A stretch of 64,000 bases of DNA from Diospyros lotus (GCF_014633365.1 NC_068341.1:7316001-7380000); one strand, 5' to 3'; shown: positions 22,801-37,800, numbered from the stretch's first letter. The notes: generated by a model from the letters alone, not told the origin. A program made the numbers and translations.

Positions 22801-25800
22801 GTTTTTATATGCAGCCTTACCCTTGCTTTACAAAGATGGGGCTTCCACAATTCAAATCTTAAACCTTCCGGTCACAAAGGAGCAACCTTACCATTGTGAC
22901 CAAGGCTCATCCCAAAGAGAGAGAGACTTTAACAAAATGAAACTCTCCACACAGAAAGTAAAACCTACCTGTAAGTAATAATCTCAGTCTCATCTGGAGA
23001 AACCCACTCATATCCTCCACCATTCTTTGCCTGACCAAGAATCAATGCTGGTTTGCTAATAATATGAACTTGACTAGCAACATGACAGGCTGTCAAAGCT
23101 TGATCGCCAGTGATCATAACCTATAAAAAAAATTATGTTAAGCTACAATCCAGAGAAATAAAGTTGAAGAAGAGAGGTACTGCTGCAAATGTAACTTCTT
23201 TTCCATTAAACTCAAACCATGAGGTCTAAAGTAATAAGCACATCTTGCACTCATAAATAGCATATACTTCCCACCAAATTTGGTTTATAACATGGCACTC
23301 CTTTCATCTTTTGCAATATAACATGGTATCAAGGCTATTCTATCTCAATCTTCATTCAGTAGGTGTTGTTAATGCTTGCGGTATTTGCTCTTCATTAGTG
23401 ACTATTTTGGTGTGTGTGCACGAGCACACACTTGTGTTTCCAACCTAAGTTGGCAGACAAGTGGGATGGCATCCATTGGCAGAGCATTTATGGTGATGTG
23501 CATGATCAATGAGGTAGTTTTCATGGATGGCAGTCTGCAGAACAAGGACCGGTCCCAAAGTGGCTCTCTTAGTCTAGATCAAATTAACCTTGCACGCCAA
23601 CCCTCTAATTCACAAGCTAAGCATAAATTCCAATTAAATCCATGAAAGTTTTTGAGTTCAACTCTCAAATTCCAAGTGGATTCTATTTTATGCCAATAGG
23701 AACACACCAGATGTATTGTCATAGTACTAAAAATATTTATATGTTTATAGATAAATAAATCAAGTCACATAGGCAATCCATCTCACTTCTATAATATTGT
23801 GTGTATATTTAGCTTTGTCCAACCTAATTTTGGGTTCAAAACTCTTTCTAGTAAAGAATATATTGACCATGACAATTGAGGCCATGTTTTGGGCTTAAAT
23901 TTATTTATATGTAGTACATAAAGTAAGCAGTGTTCATGCCCTTCATACAACATTAATTCAAGAAAATCAGCAATCTGGCAGTTTTAAAATACAGCCAATT
24001 TCATATTTTCTTAATCGACAAAATTGAGACCCTTTCATCCCTCAGAACCCTAAACCTCAAACTTGCATGACCTAATCACCCACAGATTTAATTGTACGTC
24101 ACCTTTTTCCTAGTTTCCTAAATCAACCAGCCATACACCACTCCAATTCATAAGACTTGCACTTCCACTGCCATTTTCTTCACTTCAACTTTGTGTATAG
24201 TTAGATTGGATATTTATTGAACAAGTGATGCTATTATTGGACGATGCTGGTATTGGGTTACCATCAAGTATTTCCAAACTATCAAAAAAAAAAAAAACTA
24301 ACTATATGTTTTACAGTCCAGACTTCAACCCACAAATCATAACTTCTGCAGTAACTGAAATATAAATATCATATACAAGAGAATGCATCAATCTAAGTAG
24401 ATCTGAAGAAACACCACTCACCAAGTCATGTGATGATCCTTTTAGCTCTGACAACACAGTGGCTGAGTCTCCTCTAATTGGACAGTTAAATACCTAAAAT
24501 CCAGACAGCAACAACAACAATCACTTACCCACAGGGCCTGGAAGAAAAATAAGAAAAGGGGGGGGGGGGGGCAACAACAGTTGCAAGCCTTAATCCCACT
24601 AGTTGTAAATAACTAAAACCCAAACAAACAAAACAAATGATTAGAAACAACTATTTAAAACATTAACAGGTAGGTTGAGACACACCTACATAATTACAGA
24701 AAAATGCAAAATATAGAATCAACTTTTTACCGCAAAACCAGCAAAAATGAGTCCACTCTCCACAACATCTCTATCCAAGCCTCTAGCTTCACTAACCTTC
24801 AGACAAGAAAAAATAAATATTCAGCAACTATTAAGCATTATAAGCATATACTATCAAATGACTAGTGAAAATATATATAAGGAAGCGCGCCTTCATGTGT
24901 CAGAAAGTCTTGGTGTTTTGTGTAAGCGGGTGGATGTGTAGTAGTTGGGGGATTTTGTCTGTGTCTATATGCATGTGTGTGTGTGTGAAAGAGAGAGAGA
25001 GATAGAGAAGGGAAGGGGGGCCAAAATAAGATCAATAATGGATCAAAATGTTAGACAGGTTGTATCAGATAAAAATTTATGGCCCTTACACCTTGACAAA
25101 CTTCTATCTAACCCAGAAAATATCATTTCCATCTCATGCAGTCTAACATTGAACAACGAATATCTTCATGTCTGTCTGTTTTTCCTTTTTCCTTTTTTCT
25201 CTCTTTCAAGTTGATTACATGTAGCCAACCCCACATAGTGGGATAAAGGCTTGGTATGTTGTTGAAGTGTGATTAAATGTCTTCATTTTAAATTAAATAG
25301 CCAATATAACTTTCAGACTGAAGGTCAACCCCAAGTCAAGGCCAGCCATGAAGAGACTAGTTGATTTATTGACATAACAAATCACTGTAAGTCAATCTTA
25401 ACCAATATAGACATCATCAACCAACTTTCTTTTTCTTTTAATTAAAGGGAAAGGAAGAGGTAGTGGGCAAGAAGAAAGATTCTCACTGTCATTTCTGGAA
25501 GGAACTTGAAAGCCAGGGCCAAAACGCGAGATCCTTGACGTGTGTATTTCTTGTAGGTATTGACATATGAGGGTGGTAAATCAATGAGCCTCTCCTGAAT
25601 AGTTTCTGGTGCACCCTGAAATAATTGGGAAATGTCATGTTAAAAATAGATAGAACAATTTAGCAAAGAAAATATAATTATACAAACAAAACTGAATTGC
25701 ACTCTCCATTTCTTCTTTCCAGATTAGGTATCAATCCATAATCACCCCACTACAACTTGAGAACATCCATAATCAGTACTATAGTCACCCCACGGTCATC

Positions 25801-28800
25801 AAAGGGTCTTACAAAATCATCTTAAAAGTTTCACATGTTGTTTTGCTTTTGATAAAATGTTTTGATGATGAAAAACTTCTTTGGAATTTGAAAATGATTA
25901 GTGAGATTAATTTGTAAGATATCTAAAATGGTTTTGATAAAATTGTTGTTCAAAGCCTTTATATATTCCATTGATGCCAAAGGATAAAAATCCTAAATGT
26001 CCTTTCAATATAAAATCCTTTGTGGAAATATTTTATCTCTGTAAACAACATTATGGCATCAAACAAAAGTTATTTTGAAATCAAATGAATTGTTGTATGA
26101 AATGTGTCAAAATTATTTTGCTTTTGATATTTTTTTTATGATGAAAAACTTCATGATTACTTATTGATGAAATTCATCATGTTGAAAATCTTTGATGGAA
26201 AATTCTTTCATAATGAAAATCTTCATTTTTTACGATGAAAAATATTTTCATGTCATCTTCATTTTCAAAATGAAAATAAAGTGTATATTCTTGAAAATGG
26301 AAAATCCATTTATTGCCTAAGGATATTATTTCAATCATTTTGTCAAATCATATAAAGTCCTTAGTGACAATCTCTTGGACAATATCTTTTTGTCATTCAA
26401 TATATATTAATCAAATGAATGAGTATATAAGGTTTGTTGAAAATTAGTTTTAACATTTGCCTTAATCTCTTTTTAAAATTCAAGGCAAAATTGTCGACCC
26501 TTTCAAGTCCATTTGTCGACTGTTTTGTGCCTTAATTGTTTGGGTTGTTTAAAATAGTCAAAATTGTAGTCTTCCTTGAGGAAACAATCAACCGTTTCTA
26601 GCCTTTGGCCAAAAACAGTTGACAGTGCCTGAGACTAAGGGTGTGCAATCGGTTATAACTGAACCGAACTGACAAAAAAACTCTAACTGAATTGAACCAA
26701 ACCGCATGTAATAACCGAACCAAACCAACCAACTAATCCCAACTAACCAAAATCTAAACTGAGTTAACAGAACCGATAACCAAAAATCAATTGTGCAAAA
26801 CCATAAATTGATACAAAAATTAATATAGAAACAAACCGATTTATAGAAATTGATACAGAAACAAAGGAACAACATCAATTGATACAAAGAAATGCAAAAC
26901 CATTTATAATGAGGAAGAACCGAAGGAAATACATACGAGAGAATACAAACCCGTAATGCAAATAAATACATCAAGAAACTAACCTAACTGAAAGTCAAAA
27001 AAATTGAAAAATCTTTCAAAACCCTAACCTAACTGTCGATACTAACCTTTGTCGGCAACCAATCGTCGTTGGTGTGGATCGATCGTCCAAGCACAAGAAA
27101 GGAAGAAACACGAAAGTGAACGGTGTGGGTCAGGTCGGTCGTCGATGTTGGTCGTCGATTTAGGTTTGACGAAGGAGATGAAGGGGACAGGGAAGGGAAA
27201 GGCGGGGCGGTCGATTGCTGACAGCAAAGGGAAAGGCGAAGGCGACGATTACCAATGACGACGGACACAAAATCCATTAGGATTTGATTTGTGTTGTAGG
27301 CTCTCTCTCTCTCTCTATACATATATATATATATATATCGGTCTTGGTCTCTCTCGAGTTCATCTCGATCCAGGTGAGTGACTCTGCCAAGCCTAGGTTT
27401 AAGGCTAGACTTGTGGCTAGGGGATTCACTCAAGTTCAGGGAGTTGATTTTAATGAAGTGTTCTCCCCAGTTGTGAGGCACACTTCTATAAGAATTCTCC
27501 TAGCCATCACCACTCAAATGAACTTATATCTTTGAGCAAATGGATGTCACCACAGCCTTCCTCCATGGGGACTTAGAGGAGAGGATTTTTATGAGTCAAC
27601 CGAAAGGTTTTGAAGCTAAGGGAGAGGTGGAGAAAGTATGCTTGCTTAAAAAGTCCTTGTATGGACTTAAGCAATCCCCAAGGCAATGGTACCGAAAATT
27701 TGATTCGGTTATGTTAGGCCAAGAGTATTTTAGGAGTTCCTATGATTGTTGCATCTACTTCAAACACATCCCTTCTAGTATTTCCATATATTTACTGTTC
27801 TATGTAGATGACATGCTTATAGCAAGTCAAATCTTCTCAAGAGATCCAGCTTCTCAAAGGTAAATTAAGGGCTGAATTTGAAATTAAAGAGCTAGGGGAA
27901 GCTAGGAAAATCCTAGGAATGGAAATTTTAAGAGATAAGCTCCATAGGAAGATATATCTTTCTTAGAAATCCTACTTAGAAAAACTTCTAGTTAGATTCG
28001 GTATGGCTGAAGCCAAGGCAGTCATTCTGCCTTTTGCTGCCCACTTCAAATTATCCTCTAATCAATCTCCTAAAATTGAGGAAGAGAAAAAGGAAATGGA
28101 TCATATTCCATATTCTAGTGCCGTAGGCAGCATGTATAGCATGGTATGCACTCGCCCGGATTTAGCTCATGGAATGGGTGTCATTAGTAGATTTATGGCA
28201 AATCCAGGGCAATCTCACTGGATGGCAGTGAAATAGATGTTTAGATATATTAAAGGATCTATAAGAAATGCTTTAACTTATGGTGGAGCTAAGTTAGGAG
28301 ATAAAGCCAGCATCTTAGGATTCTCGGATGCCGACTATGCTGTCGACCTAGACAAAAGAAGATCAACAACAGGCTATGTCTTTCAGCTGTGGAATTCTAC
28401 AATTAGTTGGAAGTCAGGCTTGCAGCATGTGGTAGCATTGTCTACCACTGAGGCTGAATACATAGCTGTAGCTGATGCTATAAAAGAAGTTATGTGGCTT
28501 AAGGGTCTAGTTAGTGAGCTCCTAGGGATAGATGTCAATGCAACTTTGATATGTGATAGTCAAAGTGCCATACATTTGTCCAAAAATCAAGCCCATCATG
28601 AAAGGACTAAGCATATAGATGTAAGACATCATTTCATAAGACAAATTGTTGAAGATAAAACTGTTTTTCTAACCAAGATTGCAGGTGAAGACAATGCAGT
28701 GGATATGTTTACAAAACCAGTCCCTTCAGCAAAGCTGAGACACTGCATGAGGATCCTTCAGATAGATCCAGGAGGGCAGTGTTGATTCTAAGAAGTGAAG

Positions 28801-31800
28801 ATCATTTCAAGGCTGAAGATGAAGTCTAATCGAAGTGCAAATGGGTGGAGAATTTGTTGTGTCATTTGTATTAGATTAGATTAAATGGAAATCATGTACT
28901 TTTGTATTGCTGTATATTTTCTTTCCTGTTGTAGCGTTAGATTTAATTGCTCTTCTAGAAGGTTTGTTTCTAGAAAGAGGCAGTCGTTTCTGAGTTAGTT
29001 ATTCTGTTAGGCGGCTGTTAGTTAGGTGTTTTTAGTTTTATCTTGTGCTCCAACCCCTATATCCTATAAATAGGGGTCGTGGATAGGAGTGAAGGTAGAG
29101 GAGTCTTTAGTGCGCCTGTATTTGTGAAGTATTGCTTCCGGTTTACTGTCTTGATTTGGGGATTGAGTGCAAGAGGTAGGGAGTGGCTGGTTCTTAGCTT
29201 GTATTCCCTGGTTTCCCTATAGCTTTCAGTGTATATGGGCGGGAGGGGTTAAGTTCTCGTTATAATCATCCTTTGGGTGTTTCAAGATAGTGGATTTATG
29301 TGGTGCCTAGCAGTCTGAATGTAGGTCTTGGATTTCAAGACCGAACCAGGATAAACCTTGTTGTTTCGTGTGTGTGTGTTTCTCGCTTTGTGTTGTTTGC
29401 TTATGCTTTCTGTTATCAGTGTGTTCTTGGGTTATATATATATATAGCGAGCTGGTTGAGTTGAGAGAATTAAGTGTGGGGCTGTGAAATATTCTAACAG
29501 AAATAGATTTGATAAAGGTAGCAGGAGAAAATAATGCTGCAGATATGTTTACTAAAGCAGTACCAATGTCAAAATTACATCATTGTTTGAGGCTCTTACA
29601 CATTTATGTGTGTGAATGATTAGTTGTTTTGCAAGTCCAAGAAGAGAGCAGATTGATGGAGCCGGATTCTAGAAGATAATCATGCAAAAATGGTGGAGAT
29701 TTGTTGGGTTTTTGCATGGAGAATTATTTCTAGAAGATGAAGAAGAGAACCTATTAGAATGAAGATGAAGTGCAGCTGGATTTCTTCTAAGTTAGATTAG
29801 TTAACTTAGATGTTATATTATAAGGGATATTTTAGTCTTTGTATAGGCTAAATAGTTAGTCTTGTAATTACTACCCCTATGGTTTATAAATAGGAGGCGA
29901 GGGGGCTGAAAGTCGGCAATAATAATCATTCTAATTGTTTTCTCTGAATGCAAGTGAGATTGCCGAGAGAGAGAGAAAGGATTAGAGGGAAAATTTGTCT
30001 TTGTATTCTCTTGTGTGAGGGCAGTGAACTTGTGTGAGAGAGAAAAAAAGTGTTCTTGCAATCTTGTTCAAGCGGTTTCTAGTGGATTTAGCTCTGGGGA
30101 TCAAGGTTGGATGTAGGATTGCATATTGCAATCTAAACCAGGATAAATCAGCGCCTACTGTTTGGTTTGATTGCTCTTTTACTTGAATTTCTTTGTTGTT
30201 TTTCATTTCCAATTTATAATTTGTTGTGGGTTGATTTCTGGGTGAGGAGTGGAGAGAGATTGGCAAACTAGAGTGTTGAATTGGGTTTCTAAGAGCTCCT
30301 AATCTTAACATATTGGTTGTACCTTAGGTTGTTGTAGTGTTGTACTTGCAGTTTGTTACTAACTGAAGGGATGAAATAGCCTATAAATAGGCTAAAGTAG
30401 GAGAGAATAAGGCATTGATGAATGAAATGAATTTTGTTTACCCTCCCAAATTCTCTCTTCCTCTCTGTTTCGTCTGAACTCTCTCCCTTTCTTCTAAATT
30501 CTCCCTCATTTTTTCTGCTTGCTCCCCTATTTCTACCTAATTCACCTTCGAATTCCTCCAAATCCCATTCTAAACCCTAGGTAAACCCTAAGATTGTGAC
30601 AATAAGGTAGTGGACTAGGCTGGGTGAGTTGAACCACTATAAATCCTTTGTGTTGTTTTTGTTTGTTGATGTTTTGCCCGAGTTATTGTGCTGAAAGTCT
30701 AGAAGAAATCAGCAGATAGAATGAGGGTGATCGGATGGCAATTAGGATGCAGGGTTTATCCGTAATTAACTATAATAAGTAGGGGTATTTTAGACTTTGT
30801 ATTAGTCGATTATTTCCCCTAGAAAGGTCCGCCTCTTTAGTTTATAAATAGAAGGGTGAGGAGGCCAGAAGGGATCATCAATCATTTGTCATTCCATTCT
30901 CTTATTTCGAGTGCAGTGAGAAAAGAGAGAGAGTTGTGATATAGAATAGTTCTTGGAATCTTTTCGTGTGAGTATTGTATTTGAGAGATAAGAGGAGGAG
31001 AGTGAGGGATTCTTGAACTGATTTCTGAAAGTTCTTAGCGGATTGTTCTCTTTGTCAGAGTGCTAGATGTAGTGCCATTTCTATGGCATGAACCAGTGTA
31101 AATCAGGTGTCTTGCATTGTGGTTTGCATTTGTGTTCTTTTTTTAAATTCTGTCAATTTTTACTTTCTGTTATTGTGAATGTGTTGTGATTGGTTTCGGT
31201 GAGAGTATTGAGTGATTCTTGGGTCATATTTGTGTTTGGTTTTAACAAACTAGTATCAGATCATAGGTTAATCAAGAAACCTATAGAATCTTTAGAATCC
31301 TATAAAACAATTGTCTACTATGACTTTTGCAGCCCCTGCTACCCAGTATAACATTGAAAAGTTTGATGGCACTAACGATTTTGGACTTTGGAGGATAAAG
31401 ATGAGAGCCTTGATGGGAAACTTAGGGTTGAAAGAAGCCTTAGAACCCCAAAAACCATTCCCAGAAACTGCTACTAATGAACAAAGATTATAAGCAAGTA
31501 ATTGAAGGCAAGAAATATGTGAAAAGGCTTTCAACACCCTAATCTTGAGTTTAGGAGACAAAGTCCTAAGAGAAGTGTCTAAAATGAAAACTGTCGAGGC
31601 TTTGTGGTCTAAATTAGCAAGCTTGTATATGACTAAGTCTCTCTCAAGTAGGTTATATTTGAAAGCTAAGTTCTTTACTTTCAAAATGCAAGAAGGGCAA
31701 AAGCTCCAAAATCATATTGATGAATTTAACAAATTGTGTCTTGATTTGGAAAACTTAAGTATATCATATGATAAGGAGGACAAGGCCCTAATTCTGTTGC

Positions 31801-34800
31801 ATTCATTGCCTAAGTCATATGAGCATTTTGTAGACATTCTAAAGCATGGCAGAGACACCATATCTTTAGAGGATGTTATAGGTGCCCTTAATTCTAAAGA
31901 CTTGTAACAAAAAATAGAATTAAAGAACTTTGCTGGTGATGCCCTTACAACTAGATATAGATCTGAAAAGAAAGACACTAAGGCTAAGGGGAAGTCTAGA
32001 TCCAAGACTAGAAATGGTAAAAAAAAAAAAAAACTTTAGATGTTTTCATTGCCATGAGGAGGGGCATATAAAGAAAAATTGTCCAAAGAAAAAGTAAGAT
32101 TTTTCAGATAAAAGTAAACCAGAATTCTCAAACTCAATTTATGATTTTGACTACGATAGTTCGGATGCTCTTGTGGTATCAAGACATTCGGATAAAGAGG
32201 TATGGGTATTAGACTATGGTTGCTCCTTCCATATGTCACCCCATATAGAATGGTTCTTAAACTATAGAAACATTAGTGGGGGAGGAAAGTTTTATTAGAA
32301 AACAACCAAGAGTGTAGTATAAAGAGAATTGGGGACATTAAGCTTAAGATGTTTGATGGATCAGTTAGAATCCTGTCTTCTATAAGGTATGTTCCAGACC
32401 TTAAAAGGAATCTAATTTCCCTAGGAGAGCTAGCTAAGAATGGCTACAGCTATAATGGCTATGGGGATATTCTCAAGGTAGCTAGAGCATCACTTGTATG
32501 TATGAAGACAGTCATTAAAAATGGAATTTTTGGTATGATAGCTTCCACAGTATGTGGGGATGCAGCTGCAGGGGAAGAAAAGACCTATGAGCACACAAAG
32601 CTATGGCATTTTAGGATGGCTCATATGAGTATCCAAGGACTTAGAGAACTAGTTAACCAAGGGATCTTAGGCTCCGGAAAGGTAACAGATTTAGATACAT
32701 GTGAATCATGCATCTATGGAAAATCTATGAAAGTAAAATTCCCTAAAAAGGCACTCCATATCTCTAAAGGCCCACCAGAATATGTCCATTCGGACTTGTG
32801 GGGCCCCTAGTCAAACTCTAACTCATGGTAGAGCTAGGTATTTCCTTTCTATAATAGATGACTACTCTAGAATGGTTTGGGTCTTTGTTTTAAAATCAAA
32901 AGATAATACCTTTGATGCATTTAAGACCTAGAAAACTATGATTGAAAACCAAAAGGGTGTAAAATTAAAGGTTATTAGAACTGATAATGGCCTAGAATTT
33001 TGTAATAAGAAATTCACCCAATTGTGTAATGGGAGTGGCATCCTAAGACACCTTACTGCCCCAGTAACCCCAAGCAAAATGGCTTGGCTGAGCACATGAA
33101 CAGGACCCTTCTTGAAAGGGTAAGATGTATGTTGTTTCATGCTAGGCTTCCAAAAACATTTTGGGGAGAGACTGTTGCTACAGCAACCTATTTGATAAAT
33201 CGATCACCTTCATCAGCCATAGATTTTAAGACACCTTATGAAATGTGGAATAATCATAAGTCAAATCTAGACCATCTTAAGGTGTTTGAATGTATAGCTT
33301 ATGCACATATAAAACAAGGTAAATTAGAACCTAAGGCTAAGAAGTGTGTGTTTATCGGTTATCCATATGGGGTAAAGGGGTATATGTTGTGGAACTTAGA
33401 AGAAGAAATGCCTAGAACCATGGTAAGTAGAGATGTAACCTTTGATGAAAAATTCTTTTATCGATCAAGACAAGGCAAATAAGGAAAGGAAAGGAAAAAG
33501 CTGTAAATTTTGAACAACAGCATCAGGATGATATTGCTGTATATGATATTCCCTTAGAACCTATTCAGGACCAGTCAAGTGCTGGTGAAGGATCCTCAAG
33601 CCAGGATAGTCTTGATAGATCTATAGAAATTAGGGATTCATCAAGTTATGATGAAGAACAACACATGGATAGTGCTAGTTAAACGACACATGGACAGTGC
33701 TAGTTCAACGACACATGGACAGTGCTGGTTCATCAAGCATAGTAGGTGATTTAATTGAAGATAGGTATAATATAGGCAGAGAAGAATCAGTAGGCCACCA
33801 GTGAGATATGGTTTCTCTGATTTGGTGGCATATGCATTGTTAAGTGCAAATGAGATGGCTGGAGAAGAGCTTCAATCCTATGAAGAGGTTGTGAATTCTC
33901 AGGAATCTCAGAAATGGCAGGCTGCCATGGAAGCTGAGATGGAATCCTTAAGAAAGAATGAGACTTGGGTGTTAGTAGATAGACCCTTGGGAAAAAGAAT
34001 AGTAGGCTGTAGGTGGTTATTTAAGGTAAAAGAAGGAGCTGGAGATAGCATTAAGCCTAGGTATAAACCTAGGCTAGTAGCTAGGGGTTTTACCCAAGTA
34101 GCAGGGATAGATTTTAATGAAGTGTTTTCTCCGATTGTGAGACACACTTCCATAAGAATTCTGCTAGCTATGACAATCCATCTAGACCTTTACCTAGAGC
34201 AAATGGATGTTACCACCGCATTTCTCCATGGCGAGTTAGAAGAAGAAATTCTAATGGATCAGCCTAGAAGGTTTGAAATTAGGGGCAAATAGGACAAGGT
34301 TTGCTTGTTGAAGAAGTCCTTATATAGACTAAAACAGTCCCCTAGGCAGTGGTACAAGAAATTCGATTCTTTTATGATAAGTCAAGGGTTTATAAGAAGC
34401 TCATTTGATTGTTGTGTCTACCTTAGGCATGTTTCCTCTAAAATAGCAATCTACCTCTTGTTATATGTAGATGACATGCTCATAGCAAGTCATTCATCAG
34501 TTGAAATTCAAAGTCTAAAGCTGAAACTTAGGTCAACCTTTGAGATAAAAGAGCTTGGTGAGGCTAAGAAAATTTTAGGGATGGAAATTACTAAGAATAG
34601 ACATAGCAGAATCCTTCAACTATCCCAGAAAGCCTATCTAGAGAAAATCATGAGAAAATTTCATATGTTGGACGCAAAAGTAGTAAATACACCTTTTGCA
34701 CAACATTTCAAATTATCGCATGCCCAATCTCCATCGATGAAGAGAACTTAAAAGAAATGGAGAGAATTCTCTATTCTAATGTTGTTGGCAGCCTTATGTA

Positions 34801-37800
34801 TGCAATGGTGTATTCTAGGCCGGACTTAGCCCATGCCATGAGTGTGCTAAGTAGATTTATGGCAAATTCGGGGAAGGAACATTGGACAACTGTAAAGTGG
34901 GTATTTAGATATCTAAAGGGATCAATTAATAAAGTTTTAGTCTATGGTGGAGCTAAGGATTTAGAGGAGCCGAACATTATAGGATATACAGATGCAGATT
35001 ATGCATCAGACTTAGATAGGAGAAGATTCACAACCAGTTATGTATTTCAATTGTGAAAATCTACAATTAGGTGGAAGACTAACCTTCAACCTGTTGTGGC
35101 ATTATCAACCACAGAATCTGAATATATAGCTGTAACTAAAGTTGTTAAAGAGTTTTTGTGGTTGAAAGGATTGATTAGTGAACTCCTAGAAAATAATGTG
35201 AAGGTTATCCTAAAATGTGATAGCCAAACTGCCATACACTTGGCTAAAAATCAAAGCCACCATAAAAGGACTAAACATATTGACATTACGTATCATTTTA
35301 TAAGAGAAATTCTTGAGAAGAAGGAAATTGATCTTATTAAAATTGCAGGAAATGATAATGCAGCAGACATATTCACTAAAGCTGTTCCCATGTCTAAATT
35401 ACTTCATTGTTTAAGGTTGTTACAGTTTGATGTTTGATTGATCATGTTTCAAGGATATCTAGGAGAGAGTAGAACAAGAATGATGAAGTTCCAGATTTAC
35501 TCGAGGCAAAATGGTGGAGATTTGTTGATGCTTTGCCCGAGTTATTGTGCTAGAAGTCTAGAAGAAATCAGCAGATAGAATGAGGGTGATCGGATGGCAG
35601 TTAGGATGCAAGGTTTATCTGTAATTAACTGTAATCAGTAGGGGTATTTTAGATTTTGTATTAGTCGATTATTTCCCCTAGGAAGGTCTGCCTCTTTAGT
35701 TTATAAATAGAAGGGCGAGGAGGCCAGAAGGGATCATCAATCATTTGTCATTCCATTCTCTTATTTCAAGTGCAGTGAGAAAAGAGAGAGTTGTGATATA
35801 GAATAGTTCTTGGAGTCTTTTCATGTGAGTATTGTATTCGAGAGATAAGAGGAGGAGAGTAAGAGATTCTTGTACTGATTTCTGAAAGTTCTTAGTGGAT
35901 TGTTCTCTTCTTCAGAGTATTGGATGTAGTGCCATTTCTATGGCATGAACCAGGGTAAATAAGGTGTGTTGCATTGTGGTTTGCATTTATGTTCTCTTTT
36001 TAAATTCTATCAATTTTTACTTTATGTTATTGTGAATGTGTTGTGATTGGTTTCGGTGAGAGTATTCAGTGATTCTTGTGTAATATTTGTGTTTTGCTTT
36101 CTAATTTTCCAAGTTTTGCAAACATTGTTTCATACTTACTGTTCTATTGCACTAAAACCTCTTTTCAAGTAAAAATTTGATTTTAAAACACCCAATTCAC
36201 CCCCCCCCCCCCCCCTGGTGAGGTGTCATTGTTTACACAAAGCTAACATCACAATTACCAACTCTTTACTTCTATTAAAATATATTAATACCACAGTAGA
36301 TCACAAGCGTATAAAGAATTAAAAGGAAAGAGCAACCAAACAATACCAATGTTTAATAAAACTTTAGAGAAACCAGCAGCAACTTAGGACTGCTTGATAA
36401 AACTGAAGATAAAAGGCATTGGAAACTTTATTATTGAAGATAAAAACTATTTTCCACCAAGTATATTTGGCATCCAGTGACAAGTCTATCCCTTTTGACT
36501 TAAAAACGAGAAACCCCAATAAGCCAATTGTCAGATTTAAGTGGCTGGTGCTTATGCACTAAAAACAAAGAAGTAGGTCTTAGAAACTATAAGACATATT
36601 TAACTGCTTAAAACCTATATGTATCCAGTTATAAAATCTTATTGAATTACCAAATAGGGTCATATTTACTAACAACTCTCTCTTCCTATTGTTGCTTACG
36701 TAACTTACATTCTCAGGGAGGATGTGTTAATAAGACGGGGTTCCAGTTTAATTTTCAATATCAAAGGGTAACTACAGCAACTTATTCGTTAAACCCAACC
36801 CTCAAGGATGGGCAATGTAATTTAACCAAAGAGGAAAATATTATATGTACACTTTAGGTTGGGATGAGGCGAACCAATAGACCAAATACTTGACTCCCTT
36901 TAATATTGGGCCATCCAATCAAAAGGTTATATCCAGAACTAACTTCTATAAAAGCCTTGAGAAAGTAGGAAATCAAAGAATAATGACCAGAAACAAGAAA
37001 AGATTTAATCTTCAGCATAATTCAAGTAATAAAATAACACTCTACACTCATATTCCAAGATTGGATTTGGGTTCTACCTCCTAATAAGGGTCAAGTGAAA
37101 AAAACAAACATGTAGCCAAGCAAAAAAACAAATCAACAAAAAGTCTAGAAAAATACAAATCACGCAGGAAATAGAACACATTCATTAAAAAATACCACAA
37201 TCAATAGTCAGAAAGAGATGATAGAAAACCACTAAAATACCTGCACCAATAAAAAATTCCAAGGATATCAAGAATATAAATTTCATTTGCACATCCATCT
37301 ATGCATCAACTCGTACAATCAGATACCTTGACAAAAGCAATGAATTGCTCCTGAACACGAACAACAACTGCCATTCGTTTTAAGTGAGATGCAAAGTGGT
37401 GTCTCTGCACAATCTGAACAGCATTGCCACTTCCCCTGAAAATGTCAACCAATTAGGAATGAGGTAAGAAAAGGGTCATAATGACCAGTGATATCTTGGT
37501 ACCAATTAAGTAAAAGAAGCGAGTATTGCAGCTTACTTTTTTGGCACAGCCTTCTCATCTGATTTATAGCTCCACTCTATTCCCTTAAGTGCAGCCTTTT
37601 CAAGGGGATCACCAACCTACATCACCGATTAGTAAAGATTACTATTTCATATGGAAGTACAGTGAAAGAAAGTCCAAATCGCATTTCTGGAATTTAGTAT
37701 ATAAATTACTCATTAAACATGCATCAAAGATTGTAAAAAAACCCAAACAGACTTGACTATTTTGCTTATAAGGTACAGTACAGCATTATGATGATAATGC

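Larger units (their letters stand above)
16647..22968 (-). other. P5A ATPase intron 18, enlarged by a copia element
   Basis: A 6.3 kb intron, nearly all of it one copia retrotransposon (16886-22798) in the same orientation as the host gene. A short AT/AG microsatellite (16807-16843) lies beside it. Donor CAG/GTAGGT and acceptor TTACAG. Confidence 0.85.
30664..36105 (+). mobile_element. Ty1/copia LTR retrotransposon, Tork (Tnt1-like) type
   Basis: Two closely similar LTRs, 30664-31247 and 35523 to about 36105, both start TGTTGATG(T/C)TTTGCCC. The left LTR is followed by CTAGTATCAGATC, a mutated Met-tRNA primer site. The right LTR is preceded by AAAATGGTGGAGAT. Between them all copia domains occur in order but are broken. 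The right end of the second LTR has drifted, so its last bases and the target duplication are unclear. Confidence 0.88.
25616..37326 (-). other. P5A ATPase intron 14, 11.7 kb, filled with copia sequences
   Basis: Donor AAG/GTATCT and acceptor TTCAG. It holds a truncated copia end (27380-29499), another copia end (29500-30310), an LTR-like fragment (about 30311-30663) and a two-LTR copia element (30664-36105). All are in plus orientation, antisense to the host gene. The rest (25616-27300 and 36240-37326) is AT-rich. A GGTTCGGTT-like stretch on the minus strand near 26640-26780 suggests another unrecognised element. Confidence 0.85.

Noticed and set aside
26637..27040. Possible MITE beginning GGGTGTGCAATCGGTTATAA with GGTTCGGTT-like repeats
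   Set aside because: The matching inverted end and target duplication could not be found.
30567..30592. Telomere-like CTAAACCCTAG / AAACCCTAAG
   Set aside because: Only two or three imperfect units inside an LTR-like leader; not a telomeric array.
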